A stretch of 64,000 nucleotides of DNA from Myotis daubentonii (GCF_963259705.1 NC_081847.1:91070046-91134045); one strand, 5' to 3'; shown: positions 33,863 to 45,599, counted from the stretch's first letter. The notes: generated from the letters alone by a model not told the origin. Numbers and translations: made by a program.

Positions 33863-34908
33863 GTTTTTATTGTTTAAAGTATTACAAAGAGTAGTACATA
33901 TGTCTCCTTTTTTTCCCCAATTGACTTTCCCCCAGCCTCCCCTACCCCCCGGCACATGCCCTCACCCCCCTCCCAGTGTCTTGTGTCCATTGGTTATACT
34001 TATATGCATGCATACAAGTCCTTCGGTTGATCTCTTACCCCTTCCAACACCCCCCCCCCCAAACCTCCCAGCCTTCCCGCTGTAGTTTGACAGTCTGTTC
34101 TATGCTGCTCTGCCTCTATCTATTTTTGTTCATCAGTTTATAATGGTCTTTATTATCCATAAATGAGTGAGATCATGTGGTATTTTTCTTTCATTGACTG
34201 ACTTATTTCACTTAGCACAATGCTCTCCAGTTCCATCCATGCTGTTGCAAATGGTAAGAATTCCTTCTTTTTTTACAGCAGCATAGTATTCCATTGTGTA
34301 GATGTACCACAGTTTTCTAATCCACTCATCTGCTGATGGGCACTTAGGCTGTTTCCAAATCTTAGCTATTGTAAATTGTGCTGCTATGAACATAGGGGTA
34401 CACATATCCTTTCTAATTAGTGTTTCTGTTTTCTTGGGATATATTTCTAGAAGTGGTATTACTGGGTCAAATGGCAGTTCCATTTTTTAATTTTTTGAGG
34501 AAATGCCATACTGTTCTCCACAGTGGCTGCACCAGTCTGCATTCCCACCAGCAGTGCACGGGGGTTCCTTTTTCTCCGAATCCTCTCCAGCACTTGTCAT
34601 TTGTCGATTTGTTGATGATAGCCATTCTGACAGGTGTGAGGTGGTACCTCATTGTTGTTTTGATTTGCATCTCTCAGATGATTAGTGACTTTGAGCTTGT
34701 TTTCATATGTCTCTTGGCTTTCTGAATGTCCTCTTTCGAAAAGTGTCTATTTAGGTCCTTTGCCCATTTTTTGATTGGATTGTTTATCTTCCTTTTGTTA
34801 AATTGTATGAGTTCCCTGTAAATGTTGGAGATTAAACCCTTATTGGAGATAATATTGGCAAATACATTCTCCCATGCAGTGGGCTTTCTTGTTGTTTTGC
34901 TGATGGTT
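33863..34908 (-). mobile_element. 5'-truncated L1, ORF2 C-terminus and 3' UTR
   Basis: The minus strand encodes pieces of the L1 ORF2 C-terminal region in frames broken by indels. Recognisable motifs are [65 protein letters not shown] and [14 protein letters not shown] 3' UTR and an A-rich end near 33863 follow. A 13-bp target duplication ACAAATTTGCTTT flanks it (33850-33862, 34909-34921). The ORF2 reading frame appears to start outside the element, in the flank. The copy is dead: it lacks the endonuclease and reverse-transcriptase core. Confidence 0.93.
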
Positions 34909-34921
34909 ACAAATTTGCTTT

Positions 34922-36795
34922 TTAGGAAAACTTTCATTCAGGAAAAAAACAACACATGTCGGTTTGGATTTTACAAACTTGGTAATAAAGATTGTAAATT
35001 TCAGGATGGGATTTCTTACTAAAAAGCAACAGCAGGATCTCTTTTTCTGTGTGAATACTACTTTGTTGACTTAATCTACACACAGATCTCATTCAAAAGA
35101 AGGCACACACACCAAGCAAAAACTGCTTACCAGTGACGCTGCTCCCCGAGGAATTACTCCTTGACTCTGCTCAGTGGGTGTGGGAGGTGACTTCCCCGTG
35201 CCGGGGAGCTGGAGAGCAGCCACAGTGAACACCCGTGTGAACGTAAAACAATTAGCAAAGAGTCATTCTGAATCAGCTGGCTCTCAGAACAATCTGGGAT
35301 TTATTAATCTGCCCTGATTGAAATCACTTACAATATAGATTAGGGCGTGGGTAAGCAAGTGAACAGGGAGAAGACTAAATCAGAGACAACTCAGTGTCTA
35401 AGTGTTCTGAGGTCATAAGGATGATAGACCAAAATGAATATGAATAAGAGGTATTATTGATAGGTACTATCATAACTTTTCTTACTAATCATTATTTTTT
35501 TTAAGTGAGGAATTATTAGTATTATAATTCCTAATGAATTTGGGCTTGTGAAAGCATAGATATAATTCTCAAAAATTAGATGTTCTCAACACTTAAATTT
35601 TATAATTTTTTTTTTTAGTAAAGAGACTTGTTCAGTTTTTTACTTAGACTGTGCAAAGTCAGGTTGACCACATGACATAGTTTTCTTTCAGAAATCAAAA
35701 ATAACTTCCATTTGAAAAAATGACTTTCTTTTCCAACTTTTATAGTTAAAGGTTTTTAATGGAAACATTAAATTATGTACTACCCTTTTTAAAAATACAA
35801 TATTTGCTTAAAAGCTGGGACCAACATAAATTGTTATAAACAGTTGCCTACAAAGTGCGTGGGACATTTGTTTTCAACATTATGAATCAGAGGTCAGATT
35901 CTACTCATTGAGCTCTTTGGTACAACTACAGATACATTTGGGAGGGAGAAAAAGGCACAACCAAACATCGCTTTTTAATTCACCAATGCAATTAGTAATG
36001 AGTGTTTCCAAGTCATAATTCTTTAAAGACTTAGAGCACTGTTCTAACTAATACCAGCAGAGGCCAATGCTGAAAAGTTGATCCGATTATTGTATAATTC
36101 GAAGAGCAATTTTTCCTGTAATAACATTTACTTGCTTTGATCCTGAAATTACGCCATATTGCAAACAAAACCTCATGGGATTTTGTCTTCTTGAGGAAAG
36201 TTTGACTGATTAAATGTTTATATTCAGAATTTTTATCTGTTCACGTTATATGAAGCAGAGCCATAGTTAGACTTTCAGAATGCGCTTATGGTGCTAGAAA
36301 ATAATCTCTAGCAGAAAACACAGTGTTCTGTACTCAGAGTTGGGCAGATAAGAAACTGTTGCTTTTAAAGTTCTGATTGGAGGCTACTGAGCCCATTGGA
36401 AGTCATTATTGACTCGAGATAAGGAGACCTGTGCTCTCGTACTGAACACATGACACATCACTGAAATAATCTGAGTTTCATTTTTCTCATGGTGACTATG
36501 GACATAGTCACCAACCAACACCCACTTATCTAACAGGGATGTTTTGTTTACAATAGTAATAATTGAGGAGAATTTTGAACTTGGGCTATATGTAAAATCT
36601 TTAAGTTAAATTAACATTCTGCAATTTAACATATCAGACTTTTTAACCTTAATATTTAGATATAATCCCTATAATTTTATAATCTGGCTAGTTTTTCCCT
36701 TCAATTTTCCAGGACCTACCAAATGAGTAAAGTTCATCTTTTATTGCAAAGAAAACATAACATTAAAGGCATAGAACCAATTTTTATGAGAATAT
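34922..36795. other. Mostly unique-looking sequence
   Basis: No gene and no repeat can be supported. The block at about 35870-36300 is free of simple repeats and of recognisable transposons and contains several TAAT-type motifs. It may be conserved non-coding DNA, but that needs an alignment. Confidence 0.4.
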
Positions 36796-36799
36796 ATAT

Positions 36800-36870
36800 T
36801 TTTAGGGCTTACCACACTTTACAATTGAAATATGTACAGATTATGTAAATTATACCCCAGTAAACTTAGA
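36800..36870 (+). mobile_element. Old L1 3' tail
   Basis: TACAATTGAAATATGTACAG followed by TTATGTAAATTATACCCCAG is the characteristic end of the L1M 3' UTR. Confidence 0.6.
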
Positions 36871-36989
36871 AAATATATGGATACCGTAGACTGGAAGACA
36901 ACAGGTTAGAAATAACATAAATATCAGCCAAGGAGATCGACATACAGTTCTCAATAAAACAAACAAAATGGCTCAGAAGCATATAAAAC

Positions 36990-37335
36990 GAATTTTGTCT
37001 CACTGAATTCATGTAACTCATTATATAATTTTGTTAATAAAGTTTTTAAAGTATAGCATACACAGAGTAAAATAAAGAATTTTAACTGTGACTTCGATGC
37101 ATCGTTAATGAAACAACCCCATTTAACTGCCATTCAAATCAAGAGAGAAAGGCTTTTCCGTTGTGCCTTCCCCCAAACTAGCCCTTCAACTATGCTGTCT
37201 TTGAACAACGTAAAGAAGTTTTTCTGCTTTTGAATATCACATAAGTAAAAACAGAAGGATATGCCTTCTTTTGTGCCTAACTTATTTCACTCATTAAATT
37301 AGTTAGACTTACATTAATAGTAAACAATATAAGAA
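36990..37335 (-). mobile_element. Old L1 (L1M-type) 3' UTR, antisense
   Basis: On the plus strand it runs AAAGTATAGCATACACAGAG, GTGACTTCGATGCATCG, CCATTTAACTGCCATTC, AACTAGCCCTTCAAC, TGTGCCTAACTTATTTCACTC, the expected antisense order of an L1M 3' UTR. Confidence 0.6.
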
Positions 37336-37364
37336 TAAAATTTCCAAATTCATAAACCCTTAAT

Positions 37365-37630
37365 CTCAACAACTGGACCATGGCAAATTTATCTTACAGA
37401 TTTCTATGCATATGCATGGTGATGATTTTGAAAAGAGGTATTTAATCTGCATTGTAATCATGAAATCTGAAAATAGCAACAAAAAACATATCAATAGAGA
37501 ACTTATTCAATATTTCGTGGTACCTACATAGAGTGGAATACTATGGAGCCATTTGAAAGAATGAGCCCATTCTTTTAAGAGGCACACTTAAATTTATACA
37601 TGTAAATTGTCTCTGGAATAATAAAATAGT
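37365..37630 (+). mobile_element. Old L1 (L1M-type) 3' region, sense
   Basis: Phrases such as AACCCTTAATCTCAACAACT, AAATAGCAACAAAAAACAT and GTGGAATACTATGGAGCC match the conserved 3' region of old L1s. It has the opposite orientation to the neighbouring fragment, so they are separate insertions. Confidence 0.6.
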
Positions 37631-37689
37631 TGTTGTTTCTAGTTAAGGAAGTTGGGTGGTGAGGAAGTTGTATTTTCCTTTCGTTAGAT

Positions 37690-38030
37690 TTAAACCATTT
37701 TTTGTTGTCAATGACAATTGACATGCAATATTACATTAGTTTCAGGTATCCACCCCAGTGATGAGACATTATCTAACTTACTAAGTGATCACCCTGATAA
37801 GTCTTCTACCCATTGGATGACACACAGAGTTAGCAGGATTTTTTTGCTACATTCCCTATGCTGTACTTTACGTCCAGGACTATTCTGTAACAACCAAGCT
37901 GTACTTCTTAATCCTTTCACCTTTTTCACCCATCGCCCCATCAAACCCCTCCCATCTGGCAACTGTCAAAATGTTCTTTTTATCTACAAGTCTGTTCTGT
38001 TCTGCTTGCTCATTTATTTATTTTTTTAAA
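37690..38030 (-). mobile_element. L1 3' UTR, antisense
   Basis: GACATGCAATATTACATTAG, AAGTGATCACCCTGATAAGTC, CCCTATGCTGTACTTTACG and CACCCATCGCCCCATC follow the antisense L1MA-like 3' UTR. A plus-strand 103-codon ORF passes through it and has no meaning. Confidence 0.75.
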
Positions 38031-38094
38031 GATGCAATTGTTGATAGATATGTATTTATTGCCATTATATTGTTCATATTTTTTATCTTTTTTC

Positions 38095-38352
38095 CCTTTT
38101 TCTTTTAAAGAAGGCCCTTTAACATTTCATTTGATACTGGTTGGGTGGTGATGAACTCCTTTAGCTTTTTCCTATCTGTGAAGCTCTGTATCTGTCCTTC
38201 GATTTTAAACGGTAGCTTTGCTGGGGAGAGTAATCTTATTCGTAGGTCCTTGATTTTCATCACTTTGAATATTTCTTGTCAATCCCTTCTGGCCTGCAAA
38301 GTTTCTGTTGAGGAATTAGCTGACAGTCCTATGGGCGCTCCCTTGTCGGTAG
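38095..38352 (-). mobile_element. L1-derived fragment, antisense
   Basis: GAAGGCCCTTTAACATTTC, GGTGGTGATGAACTCC, CTTTGAATATTTCTTGTC and CTTCTGGCCTGCAAAGTTTC match an L1 3' segment in antisense. The family resemblance is clear but the exact subfamily is not. The hAT relic that follows cuts it off. Confidence 0.55.
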
Positions 38353-38353
38353 G

Positions 38354-38626
38354 CAGCGATTTTCCACTGGTGTTCCATGGCACACCGGCGGGCCGCAGGG
38401 GTTTGTAAAGCACGCAGTACCTGCCTGTGCAGTCGGGGCACTGACCTCTTTCCCTTAGGATGTCGAATTAAAAAATGACAACCGCCAGCACAGTAGCCAT
38501 TTGATGTGAATGAATCCAAATGACGCCTACTTTTTGTCAGGTTGGCAAAGATCTATTTTTTGTCGTGCCACAGAATTTTAGTAATGAGTTTATGTTTGTC
38601 ATGAGATGACAAAGGTTGGAAATTGC
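38354..38626 (-). mobile_element. hAT family 3 relic, antisense
   Basis: It ends with GAATTTTAGTAATGAG..TTGTCATGAGATGACAAAGGTTGGAAATTGCT, the complement of the left half of 23762-24278. It begins CAGCGATTTTCCACTGG. It is diverged and I find no clean target duplication. Confidence 0.7.
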
Positions 38627-38629
38627 TCT

Positions 38630-39317
38630 TCTAATGGGAACTCTGAGACTGAATGGAGGCTCTGGAGGCCACACCCTGGGTGTGACCAGCCTGTTCCTCC
38701 CCATGGGCCAAGGAGGGGAGGGAGGTCCCCTGTGTGCCTGCCTGCCTCTCCTTCCCTTGTTCACGTTGGCAAAGTGCTGTATAGACACCTTTATTTTTGA
38801 GGAGGGATCAGAAAACAAGTAAGTGTGTCCCCAAAGCAAAGAAGCTAACATGTCCCATTTAACTATTTAACTAATACAAAATCATAACACATTTCTGCTG
38901 CGAACTCGGTTTTTTATTGCGTGACGTTAGCTGAGCACCAGAAATTAGCTTGATGCTGTCTGCAATGCCTTAGTATCACATTCCATGAAATTATACTAGT
39001 AAAGTGGTCAGATTGCAATTAGTGTCCTGTCTGCTTTCAATGACAATTAAATTATGTATCTGTTGCCCTTGCATGCTTGATGTGAAATGTTTTCCACTCC
39101 CCTTGGTTGATGGCAAACCTGACTCTGCACAACATCTCTGATATTTCCTTTGTCTGTCTCAGGTGCCTAAACCTTCTCCCCTGGACAGAACTTCTGACCA
39201 GCCCTTCTTCAGATTCATGGCAACATTTTGCTGCTTCTTCCTCTATGTTACTTTGCAAAAAACATTTCCTCCTTACTACTTCCATCAACAAGAATTTTTT
39301 GGTTTTGGCCTGTAGAA

Positions 39318-39320
<3 letters not shown>
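38630..39320. other. Unassigned sequence
   Basis: No gene or repeat can be supported. A small GC-rich patch lies at 38650-38760. Confidence 0.4.

Positions 39321-39360
<40 letters not shown>
39321..39360. repeat. (TC)n microsatellite
   Basis: Twenty uninterrupted TC units. ORFs through it encode only LSLSLS or RERERE. Confidence 0.97.
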
Positions 39361-39363
<3 letters not shown>

Positions 39364-39847
39364 CACAAACATTATATATATATTTTTTTTCTGGCCTGTG
39401 TTCTTTAATTTTCCTCCAAGGCTATTGTTAATTACTTATTTGAATGCCTTCATTGTTTCTTGTATTTCAACTTTCATTTCTCTCTAATTTCTTTCAAGTT
39501 CCCCACACTACACTTATGCCTATTTTCTCCTTCTTATACTTCTGTCTTGTATTATATCACTCATGCTTAAGTGAACCCATTTCCATTTAAAAATAACGTT
39601 CTTTTTCTTAAATCTCCTCTTCCTCAAGTCCTACTGAGCAAAGTATAAAATAAAGGAGCCCAGTTTTTCTCTCTATACATCTGTATCTATAATACACTTG
39701 CTGGGTTTAGTTGATAATATTAGCTCAGAAATTTATGGCAAAGCTTTTCAGAATTTTTAACTTGCTAGTCCCAAATATGCAAAAACAAACAAAAACCCCC
39801 CAAACACACACACAAAAAAACAAAAACCAGATTTAGAACATGTTGAA

Positions 39848-39995
39848 AAATGTTGGTTTTCAATTTATTAGTAAACTGCCTTAAACTTTCCTTGTGCCCA
39901 CTTTCTGTTTTTCCTGCACTAAATCACATCTGGGTAAATCATCGCGCCAACCACTGACCATCGCCACCCAAGGTCTCTGCTCTTGTTGCTTCTGT
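39848..39995 (+). repeat. Local diverged repeat, copy 1
   Basis: TTTCAATTTATTAGTAAACTGC..TTAAACTTTCCTTGTGCCCA..TCTGGGTAAATCAT..ACCATCGCCACCC recurs in the same orientation at 40718-40845 with clear divergence. It may be an unnamed interspersed family or an old local duplication. Confidence 0.7.
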
Positions 39996-40717
39996 GACTT
40001 CAAGTCCCAGCCCTGGCACTTTACCCAAACACTTGGAAAATATCCCAGGAAAACCCCTAACATTCACTAGGCTCACAGACTCAGTAACTGAAGAGGGAAG
40101 GACTAGAGATGCCAAAATAAAATAAAAGAGATGGAAGGTAGAAGAGCAATGGAAAGAAGGATACTCTGAAAATACAATAGGGACAGAAAAGAAATCCTGA
40201 TTGGGGAAGGTCTAAAGAAAAAAATGCGGAGATTGCGTGTATTGCCTTCCAGAGACTTAAGCTAAGCTGCAGGGTCCTGTGGGGTTAGTGGGCTTGCATG
40301 TGACCATTTGCAAAAAAAAGCGCCGTGTTTCTTTACCTCTAACACAACAGCTTTATTCCTTTTCTAAAGAGCAATTTATTATATGGCAATCAAATGTAGT
40401 AGGCATGATGGAAGGGTGTTAAAATGGATGTAGGAGGTTACTGACAAACACTGCAGAATTTAAACGTGGAATAACAAACAAGTGGCTGGAAATCAACCAG
40501 TAAATTACTATGAATGGGGACACACGTCTCAAGGTAAAGGGAAAATGCCAATATCCAGAGGAACGCTGTTGATGAGAGTGTGGCAAAGGACTGATGGCTG
40601 CTGTTGCCGGGAGAAGGCTGGTTCCCTCTTCAGGTGTGGTCTGAGTGGGGGGGGATTGAGGTACAACCCCCATGGGGATGGATGGAAAAATCTGGAAATA
40701 ATATGATTCTTACTAAT

Positions 40718-40845
40718 GAACCATGTTTCAATTTATAGGTAGACTGCATTAAACTTTCCTTATGCCCATTTTCTATTTTTCCTGTATTAAGCAGCATCTG
40801 GATAAATCATTACTCTAGACCATCGCCACCCAGGGTCAGGCTAGC
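40718..40845 (+). repeat. Local diverged repeat, copy 2
   Basis: This is the second copy of the unit at 39848-39995: TTTCAATTTATAGGTAGACTGC, TTAAACTTTCCTTATGCCCA, TCTGGATAAATCAT, ACCATCGCCACCC. The spacing between copies is about 0.87 kb. Confidence 0.7.
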
Positions 40846-40849
40846 CTTT

Positions 40850-42720
40850 CCTGGGAGGGGACGTTTATCTCTGCCAGGATTTAATCCAGGGTGGCAGCGA
40901 CCCTCCTGGCCATGCTGGGGAACTCTTTCCCTGTGTGCTCCTAACCACAGAGAAGAGACCAGGAAACCTGCCTTTCAATAGCAGTGGTAACAGCCTTCAG
41001 CATCTGAATGGAGCTGATAGCTTCAAAAGTCCCTCATGAAATCAGATAGGCGGGCAAGAACACTTCATGGGTTTTCATTTAAAACTGTGAACTGAAGAAG
41101 TACTTTACAACCTCATGTTTAAATTAGAATTCATCTACTGATTTATGGGGCCATCTTTAGTTTCAAGAATTATAGTCATAATACTCCTCAGAATTACTTT
41201 TCTCATCTTTCAAAACGTGTAAAGAAAGAATTGGCATTAAACTTCTTTTCCTCTGATCAAAATTAGCTTTACGTTGGAAATTGGAATATTGAAGTGTATC
41301 TCTGCCACCGTGTCACTTTGCTAACAGAGATCTTCAGCTAGGAGGCCTTGTAAAGTTATTTGTGTTGAGTAGAACTACATTTGTAAGCACAGACTCTATT
41401 TTAAGTGGGAATCCTCTGGAAATCACAGCATCATGATGCTTACATGTGCACTGTTTTGCAATTAATCATGGTTTGTACTGTTACTGGCCATTTAACCAGC
41501 AAATGTAATACTAATTCATAAAAACAAGCAGCTTGCGGCAAGAGGTGAGGACAGATTACCTTAGGATGCTGCCACCTTCAGGAATTTTAGCTCATGTTAC
41601 TTTGTGTCTCTGATACTGGGGAATACATGTTTGTTTAAGGGTCATTAAAAATTCTTTGTACCTAAGCGATGATTTTACCCACTAACAGAGAGTTGAATAG
41701 AACTGTTCTTATTGAAAAATTATGTTTTGGAAAGTATTTCAAATGGGTTAGGTTACTCCAGTCAGGAAAAGAATACCATTTTATTTAAAAGATATGATGT
41801 GAATTTTATGTATTTTTAATATTATCCCTGACTTAGCAAAATACATACATCACTACCAGAGCTGTCTAAACAAACAATAACTAAGTATAATAACTAAATA
41901 ACTCAGTAATATTTCTGCTCGAAAGGCATGGAATGATAAAGCAATTTCCTTATTATTTCTTATAACTGTAATATGTGGTTATTAATATAGCTACACTTCA
42001 TTAATTCCATATGATGTGCTGAAGAAAATTTGCTTTTATTTTTAAAATCAGCCTTCCCTCAGTACTGAGTTACAATGTTACTGATTATTTTGAAGTTTGG
42101 TCGCCGTCATAGTTCATTATAAGTGTGAACCTGCCAGAACCAAGGAGTTACAGAATTTTGCAGTTGACAATAAACTCCTCAAGTTTCCTCAATTCTCATC
42201 ATGCCCCGAAGACTAAAATCACAGACAAGTAATAAGTAAAAGCATTTCTTTAAACATGTTTGTATGTAAAATAACATTTATATTATATTTCTGTGAAAGT
42301 CACATTCTTCTAAAACACACATACCCATAATGAGATATTAGCTTATTCGATTATTTTTAATAGAAGGGACGAATGTTTTTTTAACCACTAAAAAATTACA
42401 CAGTGATTAGATACGGTTAACAATTTCTTTCTGATCCACCTCTGAACTTCCTCTACTGCTCTTACAAATACTTACAGTGTCTCCTGTACAATGGTACTTA
42501 GAAACATGGTACTTACACACAGATACACACACACAAACATGCACTCATGCACACACACATGCACATATACATTTTATTTTGGTTTTAATTTTACAAAAAT
42601 GTGATCATAATCTATAAACATATTACTTCAATTTTTATTTTATTACCAACATATCAATGATACCCACTCTTTCCTATTAAAAACTGCATAATATTTCATG
42701 TACAGAAATACTCTTCTTTA
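40850..42720. other. Mostly unique-looking sequence
   Basis: There is no gene or clear transposon. 41300-41760 is free of simple repeats and includes CAATTAATCATGG and CTAATTCAT motifs. A CA-rich stretch lies at 42515-42565. Confidence 0.4.
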
Positions 42721-43237
42721 TTCAATCATTCCTGTTTTTTTTAATTTTTTAATCATACAGTAAAATTGATTTTGGGTGTGTACAATTTAGGGATTTTGAT
42801 GTCACAGATTTTGGGTGTATACAGTTTACGGATTTTGAGGTTCCAGAACAATTCCATCATCCTCAATGCTCCCTCATGCTACCTTTTATAGTTGCCTGTG
42901 TCCTGCACCCCTCACCTCTGGAAACCACTGAGCTGTTCTCCATACTTACAGTTTAGTTTTTTTGAGACTGTCACATCCATGCAACCATATAATATGTAGC
43001 ATTGGAGGCTGGTTTCTTCCATTCAGCACAATGCCTTTGAGACTCATCCAAAATGTAGGATGTATCAATAGTTTTTTCCTTTGCATTTCATTAATAATTT
43101 GTTCCTTTGGTATGGATGTACCAAAGTTTATTAACCCATTCAGAAGTTGATGGAGTTTTGGATTATGAATACAGATGCTATAAACATCCAGGTATAGTTT
43201 TATTTTGTGTCAGTGAAGATAATTTTTTATTTCTGTA

Positions 43238-43840
43238 CTAGAGGCCCGGTGCATGAAATTCGTGCACTGGGGGCGGCGGTGTTCCTCAGCCCAGCCTGCA
43301 CCCTTTCGCAATCCAGGACCCCTTGGGGGATGTCTGACTGCCAGTTTAGGCCCGATCCCTAAATCCGGGACCACTGGCTCCTAACTGCTCTCCTGCCTGC
43401 CTGCCTGACCACCCCTAACCCCTCTGCATGCTTGCCTGATCACCCCTAACCCCTCTGCCTGCTTGCCTGATCAACCCTAACCCCTCTGCCTGTCTGCCTG
43501 ATCACTCCTAATCACTCATCTGGCTGTCTGATGGCCCCTAACCACTCACCTGCCTGCCTGATCGTCCCTAATCACTCGTCTGGCTGTCTGATGGCCCCTA
43601 ACCACTCACCTGCCTGCCTGATCACCCCTAATCACTCGTCTGACTGTCTGATGGCCCCTAACCACTCACCTGCCTGCCTGATCGTCCCTAACCACCTCTG
43701 CCTCAGCCCCCACCTCCGCGGCTTCATCCGGAAGGACATCTGGAATGATGTCCAGAAGGTCGTTCGGCTGTCTGGTCTAATTAGGATATTATGCTTTTAT
43801 TATTATAAAAATTAGCATATTACACTTTTATTATTATAGA
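43238..43840 (-). mobile_element. Non-autonomous Helitron with doubled 5' end, 603 bp
   Basis: The plus strand starts CTAGAGGCCCGGTGCATGAA with a hairpin (GTGCATGAA / TTCGTGCAC) and ends ATTATTATAGA before T, so the element runs on the minus strand with TC..CTAG ends. The 5' end motif occurs twice in tandem (about 43770-43810 and 43805-43840). The interior carries a CCTGCCTGATCACCCCTAA-type array. It lies inside an old L1. Confidence 0.93.
43395..43705. repeat. Minisatellite in Helitron
   Basis: There are about ten units of 30-60 bp built from CTGCCTGATCACCCCTAA with CACTCACCTGCCTGCC or CACTCGTCTGGCTGTCTGATGG. It contains a higher-order repeat of about 60 bp (43540-43680). The 94-codon ORF here is repeat-derived. 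Confidence 0.88.
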
Positions 43841-44039
43841 TAGTTAATATTCAGGAGTGGATCTGGTGGGTCAAATTATAATTAAATTTGAAGAAGCTGC
43901 TAGATTTTTCCAGAGAGGCTGTGCCATTTTTGCATTCTCTATTTACTCCTGCACTTAGACAGTGATCAAAAAGGAAATGGAGAATACTGACTTAAATGCA
44001 GGAAAACAGCAAGGGGGTGTCAGGACATGGAAGTGAGCT

Positions 44040-44470
44040 CTTGGTTGCTTTCCTTACTTCTTGTGTAACCTTGGGGCAGGGATGTAAACTCTCTAAGCCT
44101 TGATTTCTCATCTATAAAATGGGGAAGTAATACCTGTTTCACTTTTTGTGGAAATTAAATGAGATAAGGAATGTGAAGTCAAGTACACTGTCTAGTACAG
44201 TGGTCAGCAAACTGCGGCTTGCGAGCCACATGTGGCTCTTTGGCCCCTTGAGTATGGCTCTTCCACAAAATACCACGTGTGGGCACGCATGTACAGTGCG
44301 ATTGAAATTTCGTGGCCCATGCGCAGAAGTCGGTATTTTGTGGAAGAGCCACACTCAAGGGGCCAAAGAGCCGCATGTGGCTTGCGAGCTGCAGTTTGCC
44401 GACCACTGGTCTAGCACATGGAAATCTCAAAATAAATGTGTCTACAAGTATCTTCTACATTCTTTCAGTT
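44040..44470 (+). mobile_element. MIR SINE, split by a hAT element
   Basis: AACCTTGGGGCAGGGATGTAA, TGATTTCTCATCTATAAAATGGGG and AATTAAATGAGATAAGG are classic MIR. After the hAT insert, TCTAGCACATGGAAATCTCAAAATAAATG continues the MIR tail. Confidence 0.8.
44198..44408. mobile_element. Non-autonomous hAT element, family 4 (palindromic)
   Basis: It is 211 bp with intact ends CAGTGGTCAGCAAACTGCGG and its complement at the right. The 8-bp target duplication is GTCTAGTA / GTCTAGCA (44190-44197, 44409-44416). It is nearly the same as 26834-27043. The arms are complementary almost throughout, so all four overlapping ORFs here are artefacts. Confidence 0.95.
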
Positions 44471-44479
44471 AGTTGCAGA

Positions 44480-45325
44480 AAAGCAAATTATTTGGCAGCC
44501 TTGTTTTGTACATAGTCTACAATCGACCTTTAAACTTTACTTAACTTGATTACACCCATTCAAGCCTTGCCCTTATTTTATTTGACCAGCTATCCTTAGT
44601 GTTAATACTTTTTAAAGACATAGAACAGTGCATACATACACACATGAACACACACACAACACACAAGTTGCAGAGGTAAGTGTTAAGACAATTTAAATGT
44701 TTCCATTTAATTCTTTATTCATAAGAGAATGTAATTTTTTATAAGCAGAGAATGGAAACACAGTTCCATTTCTAGTTGATCATACTCTATAAAAATACTT
44801 TGCAACTTGATTTTTAAAAATTATCTTCACATAGAAATAAGGATATATGTATATAGCAAAATGTCGGGCATATGAACTTACTGTCTTTTATGCACTGCCT
44901 AGTCATTTCTTTTAAACAGCGTCTTGATTGTTTACTAGGTGTATGGATATTTTAGGTCTTTTTTCAACATATTCATCATGTTTGCTTAGAGGTTATCTTC
45001 GTGTGTGTCCCTGGGTCCATATTTGTTTAAGAATACTATGTTCATTCTAGCAAATAATATCCTCCTCAATCAACCATAAGGTTATGCAAAAGGTGTAGTC
45101 AGATACAGTGATTTTTATATAGTGACTTCATAGCCCTTGGCCTACTAAATTCCTTAGTAGTTAGAGACATGTTTTTCCTGGTGCCTTCAGAATTTTATAC
45201 ACCTAATTATGCCATCTGTGAAGAAAGGCAATTTTTATCTCTCTTTTGCCAATCTTCAGGCCTAATGTCAAAACCATTATATTGATCAAAAGAAGCCAGA
45301 CACCAAAGAGCATCGACTTTATAAT
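44480..45325. other. Unassigned AT-rich sequence
   Basis: No gene or repeat can be supported; CA-rich short stretches near 44630-44665. Confidence 0.4.
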
Positions 45326-45329
45326 TTTA

Positions 45330-45595
45330 TTTGTTGAATGCATGTAAAACACATGCAAAATTAATTTATGGTTATAGAAGTCAGAAAAGCAGTTACCTCT
45401 GGGACAAGGGAAGGCTAGTGATTGGAAAGGGCATGGAGCCATTTTCTAGAATAATAGACATGTTCTACTGCTTGATCTGGATGTTGGCTGCATGTTGGGT
45501 ATAGACCTATGTCAAGATTCAGTGAGCTGTACAACTAAGAGTTGTGCATTCTCCCCTATGTAAACTGTGTTTCAAAACAAAACCACATGTACTTT
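45330..45595 (+). mobile_element. Old L1 (L1MB-like) 3' UTR
   Basis: AGAAAAGCAGTTACCTCTGG, CATGTTCTACTGCTTGATCTG, ATAGACCTATGTCAAGATTC and TGTGCATTCTCCCCTATGTAA follow the L1MB-type 3' UTR in sense orientation. Confidence 0.7.
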
Positions 45596-45599
45596 TTGG

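Larger units (their letters stand above)
42725..43970 (-). mobile_element. Old L1 3' region, split by a Helitron
   Basis: Before the Helitron, phrases such as CTCCATACTTACAG, GGCTGGTTTCTTCCATTCAGC and GGTATGGATGTACCAAAG follow the antisense L1 3' region. After it, CAGGAGTGGATCTGGTGGGTC and GAGGCTGTGCCATTTTTGCATTC continue it. The gap is the Helitron at 43238-43840. Confidence 0.75.

Noticed and set aside
33863..34908. L1 ORF2 pieces as possible working reverse transcriptase
   Set aside because: Only the C-terminal region is present and the frame is broken. The catalytic and endonuclease domains are absent. The other two L1 copies are also 5'-truncated.
39052..39487. ORFs with RERERE or LSLSLS segments
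   Set aside because: They cross a TC microsatellite, and the non-repeat parts have no domain.
44139..44515. Four overlapping ORFs on both strands with similar peptides (HMWLFGPLS, FVEEPHS)
   Set aside because: The element is an inverted-repeat hAT, so both strands give similar translations. The same peptides appear at 26550-27049 for the same reason.
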